Program-made: the position numbers and the translations under genes
Shown here: one piece after another, positions 57,499-64,000 of the stretch
Layout: every line of letters begins with the position of its first letter
Position numbering within the stretch: position 1 is the stretch's first letter
Assembly (NCBI RefSeq): GCF_003952425.1
Contig: NZ_CP034449.1
Coordinates: forward strand, 2,356,001-2,420,000
Direction: 5' to 3'
From: Mesorhizobium sp. M2A.F.Ca.ET.046.03.2.1
GTDB taxonomy: Bacteria; Pseudomonadota; Alphaproteobacteria; Rhizobiales; Rhizobiaceae
DNA length: 64,000 nucleotides
The notes under the pieces: model-generated
What the model was told of the DNA's origin: nothing
Database searches by the model: none
What the model saw: the letters and a program-made list of their open reading frames with translations, nothing else

Positions 57499-58371
57499 TC
57501 AGTTGCTGTTACTTATGCTGCATGCCAGCGATTCCGGAAACTGGCATGGCTGGCCCAAAGCGGTGAACGCGACGCGCTTGACCTGCATGGTGACCTTGCT
57601 GCCCGGGTCGACGAAGGCGCCCATCCAATTGGTCAGCTTGTCGCTGCCCCAGAGGCTAAAGAATATTTTCTGCGAGTGGGTAGGCAGCTCGTCCGGGTTG
57701 GTCACCTCATGGACAAGCTTGCCGTTAACGTACCAGCGCAGCCTGTCCTTCTCCCAGACGAAGCCGTAGTCGTTGAAGCCCTTGTCGGCGCCGCCCGCGA
57801 CGTCGACCAGCTTGGCGTTCTTCGGCTTGCCCTGGATGTAGCTGTTGACCTGCACTTTCGACGGGTCCTTGGTGAGGACCTCGAAGTCGATCTCGTCCCA
57901 GGGCTGTTTGTCCTGCGGGCCGATATAGGAGAAGAAGGCGGCGTTGAGCCCGGAGCCTGCGCCGGTCTTCATCCGCGCCTCGTAGACGCCGTAGCCGTAG
58001 CGCTGCTTGGTCTGGATCTCGGCGCAGGCGAACTCGCGGTCCTTCTGCTTGCGCTTTTCGAAGCTCAGCGACAGCACGCCATCGGAAAGCCGCACGAGAT
58101 CCTTCGACCAGGTGCAGTTCTGATGGGCGCCATTGGTCCAGCCGTCCGAGACGAACCAGCGGGACTGACTGAAATTGGAGAAATTGTCGACGAAGGACGG
58201 CGCGCTTTTCAGCTCTGGTTGGGTCCCTTGCGCATGCGCGGGATGCAGGGCCGCCGCGACTGCAAACAGGACGCCGGCCGCGCCGAGCCGCAGGCCGGCT
58301 AATCCACTCCCCGGCGCATGCGACATCTCGCAAGCCGCCACGGTGGAGGGGTTGTTGGGATCTGCATTCAT
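57499..58371 (-). CDS. exoK: GH16 endo-beta-glycanase (ExoK-like)
   Basis: A 290-residue glycoside hydrolase of family 16. The catalytic motif DEIDFEV (Glu160, Asp162, Glu164) is intact. A signal-peptide-like segment (LRLGAAGVLFAVAAALHPAHAQ) ends near residue 48. Residues FSQSRWFVSDGWTNGAHQNC and RYGYGVYEARMKTGAGSGLN are typical of ExoK, which trims succinoglycan chains. The ATG at 58371 is chosen because AAGGTGAG lies just upstream; the frame continues to 58413. It is separate from exoL here, unlike in Sinorhizobium where it follows it. Confidence 0.88.
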   Translation of the reverse strand: MNADPNNPSTVAACEMSHAPGSGLAGLRLGAAGVLFAVAAALHPAHAQGTQPELKSAPSFVDNFSNFSQSRWFVSDGWTNGAHQNCTWSKDLVRLSDGVLSLSFEKRKQKDREFACAEIQTKQRYGYGVYEARMKTGAGSGLNAAFFSYIGPQDKQPWDEIDFEVLTKDPSKVQVNSYIQGKPKNAKLVDVAGGADKGFNDYGFVWEKDRLRWYVNGKLVHEVTNPDELPTHSQKIFFSLWGSDKLTNWMGAFVDPGSKVTMQVKRVAFTALGQPCQFPESLACSISNSN

Positions 58372-58503
58372 AACAAACTCACCTTGTGTTGTTCCGCCCC
58401 AACCCAAAGTCATTCTTGGCTCGAGCGAGCGAGCCGCCTCTGATCCTGCGCCCTTTTGAACTCCTCTAGTGCCTCGTACCGATGACGGCGCTTGCGGGCG
58501 CCG

Positions 58504-58881
58504 TCAGCCTCTTGCCGCGGACTGCGAAGCAGACCGATCGGCGCCATCCTCGACAATCGCGTCGAGCGAACGGCGCAGTTCCTTCACCAGGCCTTTCTGG
58601 CGAGCGAGCTCCGCAATGCGCCGCTCGCAGTTCAGGATCGAGTTGGTCATCGCGCTGACATCCGATCCCTTGCTCGCCGATGCCGAACCATTCTCCATCG
58701 CCTCGACCAGGAAGGCCGCGTTGGCTGCCGTCGATCTGTAGCGATTCTCCAAACCCGTTTTCTCCGTCTCGATCTCGGCCGCGATCTGATCGAACAGCTT
58801 CGCCAGCCGGTCGAAACGCTGGAGATCGGTCTGCCGGTCGCGAGCCGGATCCCGGGATCTGAAGCCAAAAATCGAAGCCAT
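58504..58881 (-). CDS. Small hypothetical coiled-coil protein
   Basis: A 125-residue protein, MASIFGFRSRDPARDRQTDL, then FDRLAKLFDQIAAEIETEK and CERRIAELARQKGLVKELRR. It is mostly helical with charged heptads and no membrane segment. No family recognised. A perfect operator palindrome (58901-58915) is 20 bases before its ATG, in the leader. It lies in the middle of exo genes, so a role in EPS control is possible. Confidence 0.6.
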   Translation of the reverse strand: MASIFGFRSRDPARDRQTDLQRFDRLAKLFDQIAAEIETEKTGLENRYRSTAANAAFLVEAMENGSASASKGSDVSAMTNSILNCERRIAELARQKGLVKELRRSLDAIVEDGADRSASQSAARG

Positions 58882-58900
58882 CTTGCCGGCCTTTCGAAAT

Positions 58901-58915
58901 TGCTGCATTGCAGCA
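58901..58915. promoter_or_regulatory. TGCTGC-ATT-GCAGCA palindrome
   Basis: A perfect inverted repeat with 3-base centre, 20 bases upstream of the 58504-58881 gene. It belongs to the motif family seen near exoL, the GT4 gene and the lasso precursor. Confidence 0.65.
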
Positions 58916-59004
58916 TAGACTGCCACCCCCGCGGCGACTAGGCAACATCATAGTTTTGCGAATGCGGATTTTTTGAGGGCCGCGGCTTCCGGGGCGATAC
59001 GGAA

Positions 59005-60033
59005 TCACTCGTTTGCGGCGCTGCTTGCCGCCATCAGGAAGCGCATCGGCGGAACTTGCTGCCTTGGAGCAATGCCGGTGCGGCGGAACAGCGCGTCGAG
59101 CTTGTCGGTGGCGACGCCGCGAACGATCGGGAACAGATTCGACTGGCTGGCGAAGGCGTAAGCCGCGGCCGACGCCAGGCCACGCTCGGCTTTCACGTCG
59201 AGGAAGTTGCGCAGCCGGTATTTGTCGCGGACATGACGCTCATGGCGCCGCAACGCCGCTTTCGAGCGCTCAGGAAGATTGTCGATCTGAAGCAATGCCA
59301 GATCGGCATCGGCAAGGCGCTTCAGATCCTGCGTCCTGTGGCGGCCGCTCAGCGAATCGGCGCGCACGATCGCGCCATAGCCGCAGGACTTGATAATCTT
59401 GAAGCGCGCCCCGCGGGCGACTGCGCGCGCATAGAGCTCGTAGTCTTCGCCAAGACGCAGGTTTTCATCGTAAGTCAGCCCGTGCCGTTCGAGGAAAGCC
59501 CGGCTGATCACCGGCTTGAGGAAGCCGAGCTCGCCGCGCAGGACGCGGCGCCGCGAGATGTTGCCGTCGATGAAGCGCTCGAAATCGAGGAATTCCGGGT
59601 CGGCGGCGAAAGGCGGCGCGGCGACCCTGGCGAGGTCGGGCGCGGCGTCGTCGCGGATCAGCATGATGTTGTCGGCGGCGAAATCCCAGTCGGCGGCGGC
59701 GAAAAGCCGGCGAAAGCGGCCTTCGAGGAAGAAATCGTCGGCGTCGAGGATGCTGATGAAGGGCGATCTGGAGGCCTGGATGGCGATGTTGCGCGCGGAG
59801 GAAGGACCGCGATTGACGTCGAGGCGGATGACGGCAAGCCGGCCGCTGCCGTCGTCGGCGGCCAAGGCGACATCGCGGGTGTTGTCGGTGGAAGCGTCGT
59901 CGACCACGACGACTTCGGCGACTTCCGTCTCGCGCAGCGCCGAGGCGATGGCGACGGGAATCGTCCGCGCCGCGTTGCGCGCGGCAATGATGACGCAAAC
60001 CGCCGGGCTCGTCACAGGCGTCGTCAGGGGCAT
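59005..60033 (-). CDS. exoU: Glycosyltransferase family 2 (ExoU-like)
   Basis: A 342-residue GT2 enzyme. VCVIIAARNAARTIPVAIAS, then VVVVDDASTDNTRDVALAAD and FISILDADDFFLEGRFRRLF (D-x-D) match ExoU, which adds the sixth sugar of the succinoglycan side chain; NLRLGEDYELYARAVA carries the catalytic acid. The start is ATG 60033, preceded by AAAGGTGA; the frame extends upstream into the nucleotidyltransferase gene. Related to exoO in this window. Confidence 0.85.
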   Translation of the reverse strand: MPLTTPVTSPAVCVIIAARNAARTIPVAIASALRETEVAEVVVVDDASTDNTRDVALAADDGSGRLAVIRLDVNRGPSSARNIAIQASRSPFISILDADDFFLEGRFRRLFAAADWDFAADNIMLIRDDAAPDLARVAAPPFAADPEFLDFERFIDGNISRRRVLRGELGFLKPVISRAFLERHGLTYDENLRLGEDYELYARAVARGARFKIIKSCGYGAIVRADSLSGRHRTQDLKRLADADLALLQIDNLPERSKAALRRHERHVRDKYRLRNFLDVKAERGLASAAAYAFASQSNLFPIVRGVATDKLDALFRRTGIAPRQQVPPMRFLMAASSAANE

Positions 60034-60037
60034 GGGT

Positions 60038-61240
60038 TCACCTTTCGCTTGCATGAGTGGCTGTCCCGCCCGCGATCTTGATCGTGCCGCCCGGCGCTGG
60101 CGCGACAGCGGCCGGCCGCTCGAAGATGCGCCGGCTGAGGTCGGCGGAGGCCGCCCAGCCAGCCTCGGCCAGGTAACGGACGGGCTCGTGGCCGCACAGT
60201 TCCCACAGGACATGGCGACGCTGCGGCCAGCGCAGCGAGGCAAGCCAGGGCGCGATCACCATGTGGAAGAGGTCGGCATTGCCGATACGCGCCAGGATGC
60301 GGGCGGCGCGATCCGACAGCAGCGTGCCGCTGGCGCCTAGCAGCACGTCGGCGGCGCGCAGCCCCAGAAGCAGCGTATCGGCTAGGCCCTGCTCGGCGGC
60401 GTGATCGAGCACCATCTGCTGCTCTGCCTCACTCAGCCGGCTGGCGCTGGCCCGGACATCGCAGACATAGCCGGCGCAAGGCTCGCGGTTGAAAAAGGCC
60501 TTGGCGACGCTGATCGACGACAAAAGCAAGGTGTCGGCCGCCGAGATGATCGGCATGGCCGCGCCGGCCACTTCGACTTCGCGCTTGCGGCGCAGGAAGC
60601 CGTCTATGTCGCGCGGGCTCGGCGAACCCGGCTGCTGCAGCCGATGATGGAGGTCGACCGTCGACGCTCTCGCGCCGTCCTCGCGGACCATGTGCTGCTC
60701 GCCGAGGAAGCGCACCCACCAGACCGAGCGCGACTTGCCGGCAACCTCATAGCCGATGGTCCGCAACGCCGCGCGCGCCTCGGCGAAGCTCGCCGGCGAA
60801 ACCAGTATGTCGACATCGCCGGAAGGCTTCATGAAATGGTCGCCATAGAGCCTGTGCTGCTGGAGCGGTCCCTTGAGGAAGACGAAATCGATCCGCCTGT
60901 CGCGAAGCACGCGATCGATGGCCACCGAATCGCCGATGCAGGCGGCGTTCATCGACATGGTGCGCCGCCGATAGCCGTCGAGCCAGCCGGGCAAACCGGG
61001 AGGCGCCGCGCCGGCGGGAGCACGCGCGAGCGCCTTGAGCATGAATACGCCGACCTTGTTCAGCCTTGCGATGTCTGCGACATGAGCCGCCCAGATTGCC
61101 GGGGCAGGCATATCCGTCTGAGCGTCGGCGGCGTCGACGGCGGGTGCGAAGAACAGCCTCAGGCAGGCCTGCACATAGGCGACTTCATCGGCACAGCCGG
61201 CGGCACGCAGCCTTTCATATGAGCCATCCTGCATCGCCAT
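60038..61240 (-). CDS. Nucleotidyltransferase family protein (PF14907-like), second copy
   Basis: A 400-residue protein. RIDFVFLKGPLQQHRLYGDH, then FMKPSGDVDILVSPASFAEA, holds the D-x-D of the fold and parallels the 36465-37490 protein (VKGPVFARRLY...RPFTDIDILV). ATG 61240 (MAMQDGSYERL) is the preferred start with GGAGAG 13 bases upstream. It is followed four bases later by exoU and is divergent from the lasso operon. Families of this type accompany several lasso clusters. Substrate unknown. Confidence 0.7.
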   Translation of the reverse strand: MAMQDGSYERLRAAGCADEVAYVQACLRLFFAPAVDAADAQTDMPAPAIWAAHVADIARLNKVGVFMLKALARAPAGAAPPGLPGWLDGYRRRTMSMNAACIGDSVAIDRVLRDRRIDFVFLKGPLQQHRLYGDHFMKPSGDVDILVSPASFAEARAALRTIGYEVAGKSRSVWWVRFLGEQHMVREDGARASTVDLHHRLQQPGSPSPRDIDGFLRRKREVEVAGAAMPIISAADTLLLSSISVAKAFFNREPCAGYVCDVRASASRLSEAEQQMVLDHAAEQGLADTLLLGLRAADVLLGASGTLLSDRAARILARIGNADLFHMVIAPWLASLRWPQRRHVLWELCGHEPVRYLAEAGWAASADLSRRIFERPAAVAPAPGGTIKIAGGTATHASER

Positions 61241-61261
61241 GCCCGATGTCGCTCTCCGCAA

Positions 61262-61740
61262 AATGCCGCCCGCGCGATCTATACCGCACTTGCGAAGAAA
61301 AGCACCGGGAAAATTACCTCGATAGTCGAAGAGGCGGCCGCGACCGCTTCAGCTTCACAACCTAAGCGTTTAAAATCGCACGCACTTAATCACTTTTGAA
61401 GACAAGCCTCCAGGACGATGCTTGGGTGCCGAAAAGCGATGGCTTTTGCAGCAATTTCTTCAAGCCCGCGGGAGGGATTTATCGCTCAAAAAGTTACTAT
61501 AAATAAATCAATCACTTATTTAATCGACGAGAACGCGCAGTTGAATTCCTGAGCGGTTGAGGATTACGATGACGACGCTCATGGCTGGATCATCAAGAAA
61601 GGCAAGCGCAACCAAGAATTGATTAATGCTTGGTAAATCACGCTTGACTCATGAATGTTGCCATGCAGCAATCGCATTGCAGCATAGCCATGTGCTGGCG
61701 GCATTCTGCGGCCGCTTCCAGTCCTTAATTGGAGAGTAGA
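61262..61740. other. AT-rich control region upstream of the lasso operon
   Basis: A 479-bp gap, clearly AT-richer than its neighbours (for example 61495-61530). It holds the tandem motif TGTTGC-CAT-GCAGCA (61656-61670) followed at once by TCGC-ATT-GCAGCA (61672-61684), about 70 bases before the precursor gene. A short frame fragment (HGWIIKKGKRNQELINAW, ending at the TAA 61635-61637) has no start codon. No other gene is seen. Confidence 0.6.
61656..61684. promoter_or_regulatory. Tandem TGYTGC-N3-GCARCA-type palindromes upstream of the lasso precursor
   Basis: TGTTGC-CAT-GCAGCA is followed without gap by a half-degenerate second copy ending GCAGCA. They match sites upstream of exoL and other EPS genes and suggest that the lasso operon and EPS genes answer to the same regulator. 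Confidence 0.6.
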
Positions 61741-61893
61741 ATGGAACAGAATGTTGAGAAGCATGAGTACGAAACCCCCAGCTTGACGGTTCATGGGTCG
61801 ATTGAAACCATCACGCAGGGTGGCGCTGGCTCGACGGCGCTCGACGTGAGCTTTCCCGCACACACGCCGGTCGGCGAGCTGACTTTCTCGTAA
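61741..61893 (+). CDS. Lasso peptide precursor (A)
   Basis: A 50-residue peptide starting MEQNVEKHEYETPSLTVHGS. Residues 10-27 match Y-x2-P-x-L-x3-G-x5-T-x-G exactly (Tyr10, Pro13, Leu15, Gly19, Thr25, Gly27), the recognition pattern for B1 and the conserved penultimate leader Thr. Cleavage after Gln26 gives a 24-residue core beginning GGAGSTALDVSFPAH, continuing TPVGELTFS. Asp35 is core position 9, so a 9-residue macrolactam Gly1-Asp9 is predicted, with a 15-residue tail. The C terminus is Ser, a known phosphorylation site in some lasso peptides. GGAGAG at 61731 supports the start. Confidence 0.92.
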   Translation: MEQNVEKHEYETPSLTVHGSIETITQGGAGSTALDVSFPAHTPVGELTFS

Positions 61894-61946
61894 GCTTGCA
61901 GCCACCCGGGAGTCTAAGTTGGGGCTCCGGATACTACCAGTAGGCG

Positions 61947-61972
61947 AGCCGGGGGGCTTTTGTCCCCCGGCT
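61947..61972. promoter_or_regulatory. Stem-loop between precursor and B1
   Basis: AGCCGGGGG (61947-61955) and CCCCCGGCT (61964-61972) form a perfect 9-bp GC-rich stem with an 8-base loop. No T-run follows, so it is probably an mRNA stabiliser or partial terminator that makes precursor mRNA exceed that of the enzymes. Confidence 0.65.
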
Positions 61973-62046
61973 TACGGCCGAGGATCGCAGGCAACCGATC
62001 CCTGGCCAAGGTCCATGGCGCGGCGGGCCAGCAACGAGGTTTTAGC

Positions 62047-62346
62047 ATGCACTGGAACCCTTCGGACCATGACCGCGTGGTCGCGACCGGCGAGGCGGTG
62101 GCTTGTGAATTCGGTGCCGGATTGGCGCTGCTCCACCTCAAATCCAATGTCTATTACAGCCTGAACAGCGTCGGCGCCTTCATCTGGGAGCAGATCCAGG
62201 AGCCGCGATCGGTCCTCGATGTCCGCAACGCCGTGCTTGCGCGCTACAATGTCGATGCCGAGCGCTGCAAGGCGGATGTCGAGGGCTTGCTGAAGGGGCT
62301 GACCGAAGCAGGGCTTGCGAGGCTCCACAGTGAGGAACTGGTCTAA
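62047..62346 (+). CDS. Lasso peptide leader-binding protein B1 (PqqD-like RRE)
   Basis: A 99-residue protein (MHWNPSDHDRVVATGEAVAC, then GLALLHLKSNVYYSLNSVGA and FIWEQIQEPRSVLDVRNAVL). The pattern L-x-L-x-x-x-x-Y-Y-x-L-N-x-x-G-x-x-I-W is the RRE winged helix of PqqD/B1. It binds the Tyr/Pro/Leu leader motif of the precursor. The ATG 62047 is chosen because the RRE starts here; the frame is open further upstream. The palindrome 62348-62391 begins right after the stop. Confidence 0.88.
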   Translation: MHWNPSDHDRVVATGEAVACEFGAGLALLHLKSNVYYSLNSVGAFIWEQIQEPRSVLDVRNAVLARYNVDAERCKADVEGLLKGLTEAGLARLHSEELV

Positions 62347-62347
62347 A

Positions 62348-62449
62348 GCATGTCTCCCGAAAGTGGGGACCGGTTTCGGGATAAAGACATGCGTCAAATC
62401 AAAGACCTAAAGCGCATGGAGCGAATCCGAAGGATCGCGACGCGCTTTA
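62348..62449. repeat. Two palindromic elements between B1 and B2, overlapping the B2 start
   Basis: AGCATGTC...GACATGC (62348-62391) and TAAAGCGC...GCGCTTTA (62409-62449) are typical rhizobial palindromes. All candidate ATGs of B2 (62350, 62389, 62416) lie in or between them, so the repeat supplies the start codon and first ~14 codons of the next gene. Confidence 0.75.
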
Positions 62450-62850
62450 GGATCCGCTCGCTGAGCGGCCGGGAGATGCTTTTTCTCGCGCACTGCCTGG
62501 CGGTGGTGAGCGTGGTGCGGCTCGCGCTGACGCTTTCCTCCTACAACCGCGTCCGTGGCCTGATCACGCGGCTTGATGCGAGGCGCGATGCCGGCATCGC
62601 CGACCTGCGGCGCGTCGCCTGGGGCGTTGCCGCCGCCGCGCGGCTGGTGCCGGGCGCCAGTTGCCTCACCCAGGCGCTGGCCGGGCAATATCTGCTCGCA
62701 CGCCAGGGCAACGCCTCGAAGATCAGCATCGGCATCGAAAGGGGGACAGGCAGCGAACTCAGGGCGCATGCCTGGTTGATGAGCGGCAACCACATCGTGC
62801 TTGGCGGCTCGATCAACGGATTTACCCACCTTGTCGACCATGGGTGTTGA
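62416..62850 (+). CDS. Lasso peptide leader peptidase B2
   Basis: A 144-residue protein if read from ATG 62416; ATGs at 62389 and 62350 are alternatives. The hydrophobic opening SGREMLFLAHCLAVVSVVRL, then the catalytic Cys in GASCLTQALAGQYL (Cys83) and His in LRAHAWLMSG (His118), 35 residues apart, match the transglutaminase-fold protease B2 (McjB C-domain). The Asp expected about 12 residues after His is not at its usual place (SGNHIVLGG), so the third residue is uncertain. It removes the leader after Gln26. Confidence 0.85.
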   Translation: MERIRRIATRFRIRSLSGREMLFLAHCLAVVSVVRLALTLSSYNRVRGLITRLDARRDAGIADLRRVAWGVAAAARLVPGASCLTQALAGQYLLARQGNASKISIGIERGTGSELRAHAWLMSGNHIVLGGSINGFTHLVDHGC

Positions 62851-62853
62851 CCG

Positions 62854-64000
62854 ATGAGCGGCGTGGCCGGCATCATGCATATCGACAACGGCAGGCCCGC
62901 CGCGGCCAGCGACATCCAGCAGATGCTTTCGCGCATGCGCCATCGTGCCCGCGACGGCAGCTCATGGCGGACGGAGGGCAGCGTGGCGCTCGGCCACGCC
63001 TGGCTCGACACGACCGGCGAGGACGGGCCCGGTCCGCTGGCGATGGCCGGCGGCAAGCTCGCCATCACCGCCGATTGCCGGCTGGACAATCGCGACGAGC
63101 TGCTGGCGCGGCTAGGCCTAAGCGACCGGTCGATTGCCGACGCGATGCTCATCATGCACGCCTACCTGAAATGGGGCGAGGCCTGTCCGACCTACCTGCT
63201 AGGCGACTTCGCCTTCGCGATATGGGACCGCGAGCGCCAGGCCCTGTTTTGCGCGCGCGACCATTTCGGCGTCAAACCCTTCTACTATCATTCGACCGCA
63301 AGGCGCTTTGCTTTCGCCTCCGAGATCGGGCCCATCCTGGCGCTGGACGGCGTCGGCAGGCGCCTCAGCGAGCACCAGATTTCCGGCTTTCTCGCCGGCC
63401 TGCCGGACGATTCCCAGGCCACGCCCTACGCCGAAATCTTCCGCTTGCCGGAGCGACACAGCATGATGGTGGCGGGCCACGGGATTGCGCTGCGGCGCTA
63501 CTGGCAGATCGAGCCGTCACAGCGGCCGCCGCGCGCTCACGCGGCCGAAGAATTCAGGCATCTCTTCGCGCAGTCGGTGGAGAACCGGATGCGTGGCACG
63601 TCGGCTGTCGGCGCCATGCTGAGCGGCGGCCTCGATTCATCCTCGATCACATGCCTTGCAAGCCTCAGGGCAGCGGCGACAGGCAACCCGAAGCTCAAGA
63701 CCTTCTCGCTGGTGTTCGACAAGGGCTCCTCCATGGACGAGAAGCCGTTCATCGATGCGGTGCTCGACGGCAATCCGCTCGACGCCGCGCTGATTGCCGT
63801 CGGCCATTACGCACCCTTCGCCGAGTTCGAGCGCATCCTGGAGGAGCAGGAAGGCACGTTCCTGGCGCCCGGCCTGTCCTTGACGCGCGACCTTTACCGG
63901 ACGGCGGGCGCAAAGGGCGTCAAGGTGCTGCTCGACGGACACGGCGGCGACGAGGTCGTCTCGCAGGGCCACGGACACCTTCACGAGCTCGCCAATGCCG
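62854..64000 (+). CDS. Lasso peptide cyclase C, asparagine-synthetase-like (cut by window end)
   Basis: The frame begins MSGVAGIMHIDNGRPAAASD and is open to the window end (382 codons seen). The N-terminal glutaminase-like domain lacks the Cys2 of asparagine synthetase B, and the synthetase domain has the ATP motif AMLSGGLDSSSITC (~254-267) and LLDGHGGDEVV. Lasso cyclases (McjC) use ATP to activate the ring Asp, here Asp9 of the core, and join it to Gly1. It starts three bases after the B2 stop. A transporter gene may follow beyond the edge. Confidence 0.9.
   Translation, partial: MSGVAGIMHIDNGRPAAASDIQQMLSRMRHRARDGSSWRTEGSVALGHAWLDTTGEDGPGPLAMAGGKLAITADCRLDNRDELLARLGLSDRSIADAMLIMHAYLKWGEACPTYLLGDFAFAIWDRERQALFCARDHFGVKPFYYHSTARRFAFASEIGPILALDGVGRRLSEHQISGFLAGLPDDSQATPYAEIFRLPERHSMMVAGHGIALRRYWQIEPSQRPPRAHAAEEFRHLFAQSVENRMRGTSAVGAMLSGGLDSSSITCLASLRAAATGNPKLKTFSLVFDKGSSMDEKPFIDAVLDGNPLDAALIAVGHYAPFAEFERILEEQEGTFLAPGLSLTRDLYRTAGAKGVKVLLDGHGGDEVVSQGHGHLHELANA

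Noticed and set aside
61635..61637. Frame fragment ending in HGWIIKKGKRNQELINAW just before the lasso operon
   Set aside because: No start codon in frame after the preceding stop; too short to name, so treated as non-coding or a relic.

Overview
The window is GC-rich DNA from an alphaproteobacterium of the order Hyphomicrobiales (Rhizobiales), most likely Mesorhizobium or a close relative. This is inferred from gene content: ActS/ActR redox regulators beside hrpB, a chimeric malic enzyme-phosphotransacetylase, a rhizobial porin, a succinoglycan-type exo cluster in the exoP-N-O-M-A-L order, and many short palindromic intergenic elements typical of rhizobia. No rRNA, tRNA, CRISPR array or transposase was seen.

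Positions 1-24.2 kb are mostly housekeeping: the tail of an aldo/keto reductase, a metallo-beta-lactamase-fold hydrolase, a TetR regulator with a clear operator, a DUF3313-like lipoprotein, an ICMT-like membrane methyltransferase, mutS, a glycosyltransferase-like gene, the malic enzyme, a porin, a nucleoside deaminase, mmcB, an SDR followed by an ECF sigma factor, nhaA, actR/actS, hrpB (with a palindromic element inserted in frame), an EamA transporter and a PIG-L deacetylase.

Positions 24.3-36.3 kb form one long plus-strand locus. It encodes an ABC transporter for a sugar or polyol (binding protein, two permeases, a 68-residue membrane protein, two ATPases of which one is frameshifted) followed by dihydroxyacetone-kinase-type proteins: a DhaK-DhaL fusion, DhaL, DhaM (EIIA domain), HPr, Enzyme I, a small HTH-like protein and a second DhaK. 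This suggests ABC uptake of a small ketose or polyol followed by both fused-kinase and PEP-driven phosphorylation. At 36.5-39.2 kb lies an unusual set: a nucleotidyltransferase facing a pqqD-like / lasso-B2-like / HPr-kinase-like operon. Propionyl-CoA synthetase and a PPP-type phosphatase follow.

Positions 42.8-60 kb are an exopolysaccharide cluster: exoP, exoN, exoO, exoM, exoA and exoL in the classical succinoglycan order, then a pyruvyltransferase-family gene, a flippase, two GT4 glycosyltransferases, UDP-glucose dehydrogenase, an ExoK-like GH16 glycanase and an ExoU-like transferase.

From 61.7 kb to the window end is a lasso-peptide operon, with a 50-residue precursor, B1 (PqqD-like), B2 (protease) and C (cyclase, cut by the window edge). 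The leader matches Y-x2-P-x-L-x3-G-x5-T-x-G exactly and the core predicts a nine-residue Gly1-Asp9 ring. A recurrent palindrome (TGYTGC-N2/3-GCARCA) occurs upstream of exoL, the pyruvyltransferase gene, a GT4 gene, a small unknown gene and the lasso precursor, hinting at common control. The precursor ends in serine and the window also encodes an HPr-kinase-like protein with PqqD and B2 partners, so a phosphorylated lasso peptide is a testable idea.
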